From Dactylonectria macrodidyma (lineage: Eukaryota; Ascomycota; Sordariomycetes; Hypocreales; Nectriaceae): DNA of 64,000 bases. The DNA is taken from contig JAGMUV010000023.1 in the NCBI GenBank assembly GCA_020744425.1, positions 1 through 64,000 of the forward strand, in the 5' to 3' direction. Below are positions 36,504 to 48,142 of this stretch, piece by piece (the first letter of the stretch is position 1; each line of letters opens with the position of its first letter). Both the position numbers and the translations under genes were made by a program. Below the pieces are notes generated by a model. It did not search any database. It worked only from the letters and a program-made list of their open reading frames with translations, and was not told where the DNA came from.

Positions 36504-39236
36504 TAAGCCTTTATTATAAAATTAAATTACTTATTATTTATTATAGTATTTTTATAATTTAATTTATAATTAATTTTAATAATCTTACTAATTCTATTAA
36601 ATTTTATTTAATAATATATTTATTTTATAATTTAAAAATAATTAAAAAGTTTTTATAAATACTAAGTATAATATATTAATATATATATATATATTTCTTT
36701 TAAATCTTTTAAGTTTAATAGTCTTTTTTTATTATAAAATAATAATATTTTTTAAATATTATATTTATATTAAAAATAACTCTATATTTAGTTATATTAA
36801 TTCTTATTTTAATATAATTAAAACTAATTAAAAAAGAGCTTTATATTTATATAAACTCTTTAAACTTTATAATAATTTAAATATCTAAGCTATATTTGAA
36901 CCTATAAGTAAAGTATTTATAAAAATACTTTAGTCTTAATATAACCTTATTTAAAATATTAATAATATTTTTTATAAAATAAAAGAAGGCTGAAGTTAAA
37001 TACTATTATTATATTTATTAATAAAAAAATAAGATTTAAATAATAAATTATTTTATATAATAACTATTAATTATATAATTAATATAAATATCATTTTTAA
37101 ACTTTATTTATTAAATTAATTTATATAATCTTATAATAAAAAGGCAAGTTTTTATAATAAGTCTTTATAAATTTATATATATTTACTTATATATTTAAAA
37201 TATTCTTATAATAAAAAGTACAATTAATAATATACTTTAAATCTTTATTATTTTAAAGCTTTATAAAAATTAATACAAAAAATATTATTTATAAATAAAA
37301 GCATTCTTTAAATCTATTACTTTTATCTTTTTATAAACTAATAGAATAAGGCTATAGTTATTAGTTTATAATATAATTATAATATCTTCTTTATTATAAT
37401 TAATATAAAAAGTCTTATTTTTATCTATTATTTAATAAATTATATTATTAAAATTAAAGATCTTATATTAAAATATATTATTATTACTATTAACTTTCTT
37501 TTAATTTTATAATAATATTCTAATTAATAAGCTATTTCTAAATAATAATAAAAGATAGTATTTTATATATTTTTTATAAACTAACCTTTAATTAATAAGA
37601 TTAGTAATTTAATATAGTAATTTTATAATATAGATTATAATATTAATTAATATATATATAATTCTATAAAATAATTCTTTATATAAATTATAAATTATAT
37701 ATTTATAAACTACTTTTTATTATAAATTAAGATTATTATATATTTATTAGGTTATTTAATAGAGGTTTTTTTCTTAGTATTATAGACTTTTATTAATATA
37801 ATTAGATTATATTAATATATTTTAAAATAATAGTCTTTTTTATAATAAGTAAGTTTAATAAAGCTAATAGATAATATTATTAAAGACTTAGTTTTATTAA
37901 AAGAAAGTAATATTAGAATTAATAGTTTTAATACTTATCTTTATTATAATCTTATACTTTAATATCTTTACTTATTTAACTATTTAATTTTTTTTAAGTT
38001 AAATATATTAATTTAAAGTATATTTTTATAAAAAGAAGAGTTATTTTACTTTATTTATTATAGCTTCTTTTAAGAACTTAGCTTTAAGTATTATACTTAT
38101 AAATAGAAGTTATAACTATATATATTAATAAATACTTAAGTATAAACTTTATTATTAATAAATTTAATAAGTAGTATTTTTAATAGTTAGTTTTTTAGCT
38201 AATCTTTTATAAAGATAGCTAATAGGTTTTCTTAGTTTTTTTTCTTTAATTATAATAATATTATATAATACTTTAACCTTTTTATACTTTAAAAAGACTT
38301 TTTTAATTAAACTATAGTAAATATTAATATAATTTAATAAAATTATTAATAATAATTATTATATTATTTTTATTTATTTATAAAGAATATTTAATTACTT
38401 TATTAATTAGCTTTTAATATTAAATTTAATACTAAGTAATAAGCTATTACTTTTAAAAAGATTAATATAATTAAACTATTTATTATAAAAGAAGGGCTTT
38501 AGCTTATAAATAAAGGATATTAAACTAATTCTAAAAGTAAGATTTAAATAACTTATTAATATATTCTATATAACTTATAAACCTTATTAAATTATAAAAG
38601 GTTCTTTTTAACTTATAAGCCTTATTCTTTAACTATTATAATTATATTAAGTTAATATAAACTATTAAAATACTTATAAATTTACTTTTTCTTTTTAAAA
38701 TTACTTATTTTTATATAATAATAACTTAAATCTATTAAAATATAATAATTTAGTATATTTAAAGTAATTAAAAATTATATTTAAAGTATTTAAGAATTAA
38801 TTATAATAATAACTATTATTTTAATAAATAGCTATTAAATAGCAATTTATAATATACTTATAAGATTTAATCATACTAATATTTAAATTAATTCTAATAA
38901 TATTAATAGTATTAAAAAGTAAGTTTATTAAAAGAATATATTAATAATTATTTAATTTATATTTAAATTAATATTCTTTACTTAAAATAAATTATTAATT
39001 AATTAATATACTTTAAATAAATAATAAACAATTACCTTTCTTATTATATATTATTATTTTAATAATTAAATTAATTTTTAAATAAATTATATTTTTAAAC
39101 TTTCTTAATTACTATTTTTTTTTAAAGTAAAGAAAGAATAAAAAAGTCTTATATAATAAATATATTAATAAACTCTTTTTTTAATACTAATTATTATACT
39201 AATTTATTATTCTAATTACTTTTAATATTATTATTA
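36504..39236 (-). pseudogene. Degraded LINE (non-LTR retrotransposon) with reverse transcriptase remains
   Basis: Read on the minus strand, about 37430 down to 37200, a frame shows the residues TNNYSLILLVYK followed closely by KVIDLKNAF. In LINE reverse transcriptases the matching blocks are the STxxALLLLVHK segment and the [ILV]DxKxAFD catalytic motif A with its first Asp. Stops in this frame are TAA or TAG. The later YADD motif could not be found. The ends of the element are not visible. The assignment is a reading by eye of a heavily AT-converted copy. If correct, this LINE is a candidate source of the machinery that mobilised RE-1. Confidence 0.45.
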
Positions 39237-39250
39237 TATATATTAATAGT

Positions 39251-40388
39251 CGCTATTAAAACCGCTATTCGGACTTTTGTTTCTGCGCTACTGCGTTCCT
39301 CATTGCCGCGTTTCTATATTATGTGTTTATATTGCTTGAGTTATCTTAAGACGAAGGATTCGATTGATTAGTCGACCTAGTTATAAATAGACTCTTATCC
39401 CTCCTCTCTTAAACCTTCCTCTACTAAATCCTTTAATCTATTACAGTTAATATTAGAAGTGACTATAGTAAGATTCTCTTAGTTTCTAATGCATCACTCC
39501 TTTAGCTATATATTAATTAGCATAAGGTTAGCTTATAACTATATAACCTATATATTATAGTTAGTGCTCTTTAGGTTATTAAAGAAAGTATTATTAATAG
39601 TTATTATTTCTTTCTTTACTTTCTTTTAAGCTAATTCTTCTAATAAGACTTATTCTATCTTAATCTATTAGATTATATCCTTATTTAATAAGGCTTATAA
39701 GAATAGGTTCTCTTAAAGGATATAATAGTTAAAGATCGCTAGTTAGATAAGCCTTTTATAATTAGGCTAGCTAAACTCAGCCTCTATTATACATTCTAGG
39801 CTAGATAAGTAAGATGCTCTTTATAACTTAGAAAGCAGGCTTTAATCTTCTTTAATTCTTTTAGCTAGTATATATATAAGATGATTCTTATATACTAGTA
39901 TTAGTAAGGGTCTACTAGGCTATTATATAATATACTATATACGCATTATATTATTTATTTAGTTAGGGGGGGTCATTATGAGTTAGTTATATTATAAGCA
40001 GTTAAATTATAATGTAATAAGAATTATAAAGTATTGAATTGTAATGTGATTAGAATTGCGATAAAGTAACTTAGAATATAATAAAAGCCCTTATAGGGCT
40101 TTTATTGTATAACGATTTTGCCTTCCGATATCTAGCTTTTCTATCTAGCTTTTCTATCTAGCTTTTCTATCTAGCTTTCCAGCTGCTTAATGCATCTCAA
40201 AGGGTTGATTAAGATAGTAAGGCTTGTACCTTGATGCAGTAGAAACTCTAGTCATTCTGAGTTGCTATTGCTTTAGGCTTGGGTTTTAGGCCTTTATATT
40301 ATTATTTACTATTAGTTATTTTTTTTTTTTTTACTATTTAACCTCTAGCCTCTCTCTAAGTGTACGCTACTAAGGACTATAACCTTAA
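39251..40388 (+). mobile_element. RE-1 copy R20 (type 2), well preserved, with target duplication
   Basis: It begins CGCTATTAAAACCGCTATTC and ends GGACTATAACCTTAA. TATATATTAATAGT lies on both sides. Four minisatellite units lie at about 40134-40180. Confidence 0.9.
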
Positions 40389-40402
40389 TATATATTAATA
40401 GT

Positions 40403-42718
40403 ATTATAATTTATTTTATTTATAAGTTAAATATAATAGCTTTATAAAAATTATATAATATAATAAAGAATAATTCTTCTTTTTAAAATACTTATATTTA
40501 TTTTATTAATAAACTTTTATAAATAAATTAAAAAGAGAAAGTAATACTTATAGTTAATAAAGTAAGTATACTTAGGTTATAAATAATAACTAAAGTTAAT
40601 TATTAACTTTATTAACTTTAGAATAATATTAAAGAATTTAATAGTCTTTTTATTATTCTTTTTATTAATAATTTTTATTAATTTTAATCTATTAAAAAGA
40701 AGACTATTCTTTTATTAAATTAGGCTTAAATATAAAAGAAAGATTAGTTTTTTACTTTTATTTAATAATATAAATATAATAAAGTATATTTTTTATAATA
40801 AAAGTTTATAATTATAATAATATTTAAAGAATAAATTTAAATTATAAAGAATAGAGAGTTTTAAAACTTATTATAATAAATTTAGTTTAATATATAATTT
40901 ATATTATAGAACTTTTAAATTAATACTATTTCTATTCTAATTATAGGATTTTATAAGAAATAAAGTTAATTATTATATTATTTTTTAATTATAATTATTA
41001 AAACTTAAATCTTAAAATAATTATATATTTTATAAAATAATACTAATTCTTTATATAAATCTTCTTTTTTATATATAAATAGATTAATAAAGAATTAATA
41101 AAAGTTAAAATAATTATAAGAATAAATTAAAATAATAATAATTCTATTCTTATATTAATATTTATAAATATTAAAAATATATTTATTATAATTAATAAAA
41201 ATATATATTAAGGCTTAATATTAGTAAATAAAGCTATTTATAAAACTAAAAGAATTATTATATATAATAATTTCTTTAAGATTTTAATAAGTAATTAATT
41301 TTTTCTTTATTTAAGCCTATTTATAAGAATAGTTCTTTTATTCTCTTTTATAATATCCTTCTAGTTTATTAATATACTATTTAAAACTATTTTATTTAGA
41401 CTTATTAATACTATAATTAATAAAAATAACTAACTTTAATAATATTTTAATATTTCTTATAAAAGTCTTCTTTATATATTAGCTTTTATTTATATTAATT
41501 ATAAAATTTAAAGCTAAATATTATTATAAGTAGGACTTAAGTTATAAAGTATAAGATTATTTATTATAAAAAGCGAACCTATACTTTCTTTATATAATTT
41601 ATATAGTCTTTATATTTAGCTATTAGAAATAAGATTATTAAATAATATTATTTTATTTTTTAAAGCCTAATTTTAAAATATTATTAATAATTATATTCTA
41701 TTTAAAATAATTATAATTAAGAAAAGATTAAATTAGTTAGAAGAAGTTATAATATAATATATATTTATAGTTTAATATAATAAAATAGCTTTAATTTAAT
41801 AAAAGAATTCCTTATTAATATAATTACTTTTATTTATTACTTTTAAATTATATATATTTTATAAAGAATAATCCTTATAATCTATTATTAAAGAGCTATT
41901 TATTAAAAGGCTATATATATATATTAAATATTATAATATAAATATTATTATAATATTCTTATTTTAATAAGGGCTATAAGAATTTAATTATTATAAAATA
42001 GCTTTATAATTTAATCTTTTAATAATTTTAATACTTTTAAAAATAATATATAATCCTATTAGTATTTAATATAATAGTAAAAGGTCCTTACTTTCTTTAA
42101 TAATTATATTAAATTCTTAAAAAATAGTAATTATAACTAGAATAATTATAATTATTATTCTAACTTCAGTTAATTAAGAAGATATATAAATTACTAATAT
42201 TAAAATAAGAAATTAACTATTTATAAACTCTATTCTTAAATTATAATTAGAGTAATCTAATTAAACTTAGTATTTAAAGAAATTATTAAAAATAGTAAGT
42301 TATAAAATAAAAGTGCTTAAAGTAATTTAAAAGAAGGCTTTTTTTTTATTAAGATCTAAAGTTAGATATTAAATTAAGGCTACTATTAATAATTATAAAG
42401 TAAGGTTATAAAGATCTAGCATCCTTTTACTGAATTATAAACTAAGTAGCCTTAAAATATAAGTAATATAGCCTATATACTATACTAATAGTAAGTTATA
42501 AGGTTTAAATTGCCTCCTTAGCCTCCCTTTTTTTCTTTTTTTCTTTTTTTCCCTTCTTTTACTTAAAGGCTTTTTATAAGTATATAAGCTAAAGTAATAG
42601 CCCTTATTTATAAAGAGGCATATAATATCTTATAGGAATAATAATATAATATAATATAATAGTATTTAATTATTAGAAAATGCATATATATATTATAATT
42701 CTTTATATATAATGTATA
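40403..42718. repeat. Family C large dispersed element, copy 2 (first part)
   Basis: Collinear with the pieces of copy 1 between 4480 and 12300, without the MITE and RE-1 insertions found there but missing about 2 kb. A pyrimidine tract at 42515-42560 matches one at 12130-12170. It continues after DT2 at 45883. Confidence 0.6.
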
Positions 42719-43145
42719 ACATATATATCACTTATACATCGCATCCAAGCATGCATTACACTTATACTATACACTTAAAATTAAAAACCTTAATTTTTTA
42801 AAAGTTTATATATAATTATAGGATTTTTAAAAAAAATTAATTTTAAATATTTAACTAAGAATTTAATAAATTAGTAATTTCTTAAGATTTTTAAAAAAAT
42901 TATTAAGCTAGTTATAAATAAAAATAGTAAAAAGTATAGTGCGAATTTAATAGTGCTAGTACTATTAATATATAAAACTTAAAAGAATTCTTAAAAATAA
43001 GTTATATTATAAATAATTTAATTTAAAAAATCCTAGCTATTTTAAGCTTAATTTAAATTTTTTAGGATTTTTAAAAAATTATAATTTAAGGTAAAAATCT
43101 TATTATAACGTATGGTTGGATGCAATGCATAAGTAATATATACAT
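42719..43145. mobile_element. TA-MITE M13
   Basis: 427 bp, flanked by TA, closely follows M12. Ends ACATATATATCACTTAT and ATAAGTAATATATACAT. It abuts the left end of DT2. Confidence 0.78.
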
Positions 43146-43288
43146 TATATTATTTATATATTATATCTAACTATATATTATACTTTTCCTAGCCTTTAAT
43201 ATAAAAACTTTAATAAAAATATAATATAATATTTAATTAGTTTAAACTAATTACTATACTCTTCTTTAAATACTTTAATAGTAATTTA

Positions 43289-43469
43289 TATAATAGGCTG
43301 ACCCTAGAAGGGCTAAGCGATAGCTAGCGCAATAGCCACCAGCGCCTACAGCGCTACCCTTTACTACTAAGGCAAAAGGATACGTATTAATCGATCGCCA
43401 GTGCGATCAACTAACTAGCTATACAAGGTCTTCTACTATAAGGCTAGAGCAAAGCTCTAGCCTATAACA
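43289..43469 (-). repeat. TRIM-A LTR (left)
   Basis: 181 bp. Compared with the right LTR it shows about nine changes, nearly all G-to-A, and no transversion or indel. Confidence 0.9.
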
Positions 43470-43582
43470 TATGCCCTTTCTCCTCCTGACCTTACTACAC
43501 ATCCCCCAGCTTTTGCATCTCCTGCGTTTATGCGCCTTACGGATGATTGCCCCTGTAAGCCTAGATCTGAGGGCAGGACTTG

Positions 43583-43673
43583 TGTTGGATTTTGACCAAT
43601 AGGCCAAAAACGCAGCGCGCTACTTATGTAGCACGTTCCTGCCCTAACTGGGTACACATGACCCAATCTAACA
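43583..43673. repeat. TRIM-B LTR (left)
   Basis: 91 bp, identical to 43844-43934; terminal TGTTGG and CTAACA. Confidence 0.92.
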
Positions 43674-43843
43674 CGCCCCTTCAGTGTGAGGCCTATAGTT
43701 AGGCGTTATGCTGGAAATTCTCTTCAGTCATACCTGGTTCTCGAACACCGGATCTCTTGGGTAGCGTGCGCATAGGTGGATAGCTCAATCAGGTAGTTAC
43801 AGGCTTTTAGGATTTAGTAATCCACACCTCTGAGACTCTTAAT

Positions 43844-43934
43844 TGTTGGATTTTGACCAATAGGCCAAAAACGCAGCGCGCTACTTATGTAGCACGTTCC
43901 TGCCCTAACTGGGTACACATGACCCAATCTAACA
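43844..43934. repeat. TRIM-B LTR (right)
   Basis: 91 bp, identical to 43583-43673. Confidence 0.92.
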
Positions 43935-43969
43935 ACTTGAGCCTATGACCTTTAGGTTGATCGATCAAA

Positions 43970-44150
43970 TGTGATGGGCTGACCTTAGAAGGGCTAAGCG
44001 ATAGCTAGCGCAACGGCCACTAGCGCCTACGGCGCTACCCTTTGCTGCTGAGGCAAAAGGATACGTATTAATCGATCGCTAGTGTGATTAACTAACTAGC
44101 TATATAAGGTCTTCTACTATAAGGCTAGAGCAAAGCTCTAGCCTATAACA
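43970..44150 (-). repeat. TRIM-A LTR (right)
   Basis: 181 bp. Compared with the left LTR its own changes are C-to-T (CCAGT to CTAGT, ATCAAC to ATTAAC, TACAAG to TATAAG). Confidence 0.9.
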
Positions 44151-45882
44151 ATTTAATAAGTCTTTATATTATAATTAGTCTTTTTATAAGTTTTATAATG
44201 CCTTTTCTTTAGTTATACTAACCCTCCTTAATTACTACTTTTTAATAATTTAGCTTATACTTATATATTAATATTTATTTAATTAATTACTTCCTTTCCT
44301 TTTTTTATAATTATCTTTCTTCTATTTTATAAATAGGTTCTTTTTATTTTATATTACTTACTAAGAGTTTTATTTATTTATTAAAAGATCTAATTCTTAG
44401 ACTTTAATAATACTATTTAATATATTATTACTTTTATTCTTTTAAAAAATGACTTAAGTGCTTTAAAGATAGATACTAAAGAGCTATTCTAATACCTTTT
44501 TATTTATCTTTTAAAGTATTTAGATTATAAACTAGCTTTAAGTACTATCTTTAAAGTCTTTAAGACTTAAGGGTTAGAAAAGTTAACCTTTTCTATAGTT
44601 AGTATTATAGTCTATAGTTAGTATTATAGTCTATAGTTATATATTAAGCTTTAATATAATATTTTCTAAGTTTAAAAGAATAAGTCTAGCTCTTTAAAAA
44701 CTTCTTTTAATATTACTCTTTATTATAATAGCTTTATAAGTAATATAAAAAGTTAAAATAAACTTAGTTTTAAAAATATAGATTATTAAATATTTAATTA
44801 ATTATTTAATTATTTAATTATATACTTTTTTAAATAGTTTAAAGTACTTAATATTAAAAGGCTAGAGTAAATAAAATAAATAAAGTAATATATATAGTAT
44901 AATAATATAACTATATAATATTTCTTAAAGTTAATTAAGTAATAATTATTATATTTATTAAGAATAAGAGAATAATAATAATTAGTTAATTAGGCCTTAG
45001 TATATTAATTAAAGTACTTAAGCTATTTAAGACTTATCTTATTATTAGTCTATTTATTTTAAATTATTATAATAGTCTAATCTTTTAAAAGATTGCTTTT
45101 TTAATACTAGTTAGTAAGGTAATATTAGCCTATAATTATAATAAATAGTATAATTACCTAGCCTTTAGTATTAATTATTTAAATAGCTATAATCTATTCT
45201 TAGTTTTTAAACTATACTAATTTTACCTTTTTATACCTTTCTATACTTATAATAACTATTCTACTTATAATAATACTTATTATAAAGCTAGTCTTATTAA
45301 AACTATAAATATTACTAAAAATAATACTATATTTTATAATTATATTCTCTATAAGCTTAAACTAATTATAAATAATAGTTAGATCTTTATATTTAGCTTT
45401 CTAATAGTTATATTTATAAAAAAAATATATCTTAAGGTCTAGTTATTACTTAATAAAGTTAGAAGCCTAATGCTTACTAATAGGTAATGTATTATAATTA
45501 GTAAATAGTTAATTAGTTATTTCTTTAATACTATATAGTTATAAAGGAAATCCTTATGAATTTAGATTAAGAATAAACTGAATAATAATCTATTCTTTTA
45601 GATTAAATAGCTAATATAATAAGTTAATCTAATTATATTAAGATTAAATGCCTTTCTATTAGTAATATAGCCTGTGCTTATTGACTTTATATATACTTAT
45701 AGTATATTAGATCCTTAATTTTAAGTTATTTTAAAGGGCTTAAAGAGTAAGAAGGGTTTTTGCTTTTATATTTAATTATAATATGTTTAATAGTTAAGAT
45801 TTACTTAATAAAGTGAAAAGTTAGATATAAAAAGGAAAAGTGCGATGCATGGTTAGATGCGACGTATGGGTAATATATATGT

Positions 45883-46513
45883 TATATATACGCTTAATTA
45901 TATAGATATTAAAGTATTAAGATTATATAAATAATACTTTACTTAACTATAAAAAATGACTATACTTATAAGAAAGTTATATATATATAATCTTTATAAC
46001 TTAATTATAATTAAGCTATGTCTATTAGTATTTAAATTAAGGCTAGCTTATATAAAAGTTATAGGAAATTTATATATAAGTTATATATAATTTATATAAC
46101 CTATAGCTAATAGTAGTAAGTAGACTTAACTAATGAGCGCTGCTGAATTGCTACTATATGTGTCCTATTTAATAGACCTTTCATTCCTTAAAGAATAATT
46201 AAAAATTAAAATAATTATTTAATTTATAAGAATACTTATTTCTTTATATTAAATATATTAATACTATAATTATTTAATTATATTTTTATATTAAATATTA
46301 AAAAGAAAAAGATATAATAAAAAGAAAAGAGTATATTATACTTTTATAGTATTTAAAACTGTTAATATTATATAAAAGAAGACTTAAAAAAGCTTTAATA
46401 AAAAACTAAGGCTTTATTTAATAAATTAATTAAATTAGCTTTATAATTAATATAAATATAAAGTTCTATATATATATTTTTATTTACTTTAATAAAAGTA
46501 ATTATATTCTCTT
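45883..46513. repeat. Family C copy 2 (end), then unidentified sequence
   Basis: 45885-45955 matches 12330-12378. A short less-mutated patch at 46133-46182 (GAGCGCTGCTGAATTGC) follows, then AT-rich sequence without recognisable content up to the next RE-1. Confidence 0.45.
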
Positions 46514-47640
46514 ACTATTAAAACCGCTATTCGGACTTTTATTTTTACACTACTGCGTTCCTTATTACTGCATTTTTATATAGTTATATATTTATATTAC
46601 TTAAGTTATTTTAAGACAAAGGACTCAATTAATTAATTAACCTAATTATAGATAGACTCTTATCCCTCCTCTCTTATAAAACCTTCTTTTACTAAATCCT
46701 TTAACTATTTTAATAAGATTCCCTTAGTTTCTAATACATTACTCCTTTAGCTATATATTAATTAGTATAAGGTCAGCTTATAACTATATAATTTATATAT
46801 TATAGTTAGTACTCTTTAAGTTATTAAAGAAGGCATTATTAATAGTTATTATTTCTTTCTTTACTTTTTTTTAAACTAATTCTTCTAATAAGACTTACTT
46901 TATTTTAATCTATTAGATTATATCCTTATTTAATAAGGCTTATAAAAATAAGTTCGTTTAAAAAATATAATAATTAAAGATTACTAACTAAATAAGCTTC
47001 TTATAATTAGGCTAGCTAAACTCAGCCTTTATTATATATTCTAAGCTAAATAAATAAGATGCTCTTTATAGCTTAAGAAGCAGGCTTCGATCTTCTTTAA
47101 TTCTTTTAGCTAGTATATATATAAGACGATTCTTATATATTAATATTAGTAAGGGTCTGCTAGACTGTTATATAATGCGCTATATATGCATTATATTATT
47201 TATTTAGTTAGGGGGGGTTATTATGAGTCAGTTATATTATGAGTAAGTAGTTTAAAAATAAAGCTAATCTTTAATAAGTTGAATTATAATCATTAAATTA
47301 TAACTTAGAATTGCGATAAGGTAACTTAGAATATGACGAACCCTTATAGGGCTTTTATTATATGATGATTTTGCCTTTTAATATCTAGCTTTTCTATCTA
47401 GCTTTTCTATCTAGCTTTTCTATCTAGCTTTCTAGCTGCTTAACGCATTTCGAAGGGTTAATTAGAATAGCAAGGCTTGCACTCTGATACAGTAAAAACT
47501 CTAGTCATTCTAAGTTACTATTGCCTTAGGCTTGGGTTTTAGGCCCTTATACTATTATTTACTATTAGTTATTTTATTTTTTTTACTATTTAACCTCTAG
47601 CCCCTCTCTAAGTATACACTACTAAGGACTATAACCTTAA
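46514..47640 (+). mobile_element. RE-1 copy R21 (type 2) with target duplication
   Basis: It begins TACTATTAAAACCGCTATTC and ends GGACTATAACCTTAA. TAATTATATTCT occurs on both sides. Four minisatellite units lie at about 47388-47435. Confidence 0.85.
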
Positions 47641-47649
47641 TTATATTCT

Positions 47650-48128
47650 TATTAATAATATTATTATTAAATAGTAATTCTTTATAATTATAACTTATTA
47701 TAATAAAAAAGAATTTAAACTTATTAATATTATTAATTTTAAGAAAAGTATTAAAAAGAAATATATTAAATAGAAATACTTTATTAATAATCTCTTTAAA
47801 TATTTTAATATTATTTTTATTACTTTAGCTATTATTATTAAATTTAATATTTATATTATTATATAATTTAATTTATAATTATAAAGGATCTTTTAAAACA
47901 TTATTATTATTAACTAAAGAGTTATTTACTTAAGATTATTATAAACTAATTAATAAATTTTTAATTTAAACTAACTTTAAAAGATCTAAACTATAATTTA
48001 TTTAAAATATAATAAAAGTAATATAAATAGTATTTTATAAAGAAAGCTCTATATAAATTATATAATTATAAATAATATAAAGAATTCTATAAATTACTTT
48101 TTTTTAATTTATTTTAATAATATTAATA
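47650..48128. other. Unidentified AT-rich sequence
   Basis: Nothing recognised. Confidence 0.35.
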
Positions 48129-48142
48129 TTAATAATAAAGAT

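Larger units (their letters stand above)
43583..43934. mobile_element. TRIM-B: 352-bp mini LTR retrotransposon nested in TRIM-A
   Basis: Two 91-bp direct repeats (43583-43673 and 43844-43934) are identical at every base. They start TGTTGGATTTTG and end CCAATCTAACA. ACTTG flanks both sides (43578-43582, 43935-43939). The 170-bp interior is noncoding. It contains a tRNA-D-arm-like word (TAGCTCAATCAGGTAG, 43781-43796) and a T-arm-like word (GGTTCTCGAACACC). Orientation is unsettled; GAAGGGGCG on the minus strand beside the left LTR would be a short polypurine tract. Confidence 0.92.
43289..44150 (-). mobile_element. TRIM-A: non-autonomous mini LTR retrotransposon
   Basis: Two direct repeats of 181 bp (43289-43469 and 43970-44150) begin TGTGATGGGCTGACC and end CTCTAGCCTATAACA on the plus strand. 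The left copy's first bases are converted to TATAATAGG. ATTTA flanks both sides (43284-43288, 44151-44155). On the minus strand a purine tract (GTCAGGAGGAGAAAGGGC, from 43470-43488) directly precedes one LTR, as a polypurine tract should, so the element most likely runs on the minus strand. Without TRIM-B it is about 505 bp with a ~143-bp noncoding interior. No gag or pol. Small open frames here have no support. Confidence 0.9.
43146..45882. mobile_element. DT2: second large TA-flanked DNA transposon, split by nested TRIMs
   Basis: The right end reads GACGTATGGGTAATATATATGT (45861-45882). The left end (about 43146-43185) is an AT-converted inverse of it, and its first few bases merge with the end of M13. 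Without the 862-bp TRIM and its duplication it is about 1.87 kb. The interior follows DT1, for example 44570-44720 against 30010-30150. Family C resumes at 45883. A transposase gene is expected but unreadable; a plus-strand frame near 44455-44640 has a rather low stop density, all TAA or TAG, with no recognised motif. Confidence 0.6.

Noticed and set aside
43419..43666. Two overlapping minus-strand open frames of 62 and 69 residues
   Set aside because: They run across LTR and interior of TRIM-A and into TRIM-B; the insertion created them.
43775..43830. A real tRNA gene in TRIM-B
   Set aside because: The D-arm-like and T-arm-like words are in reversed order and no anticodon arm can be folded; kept only as a finding.
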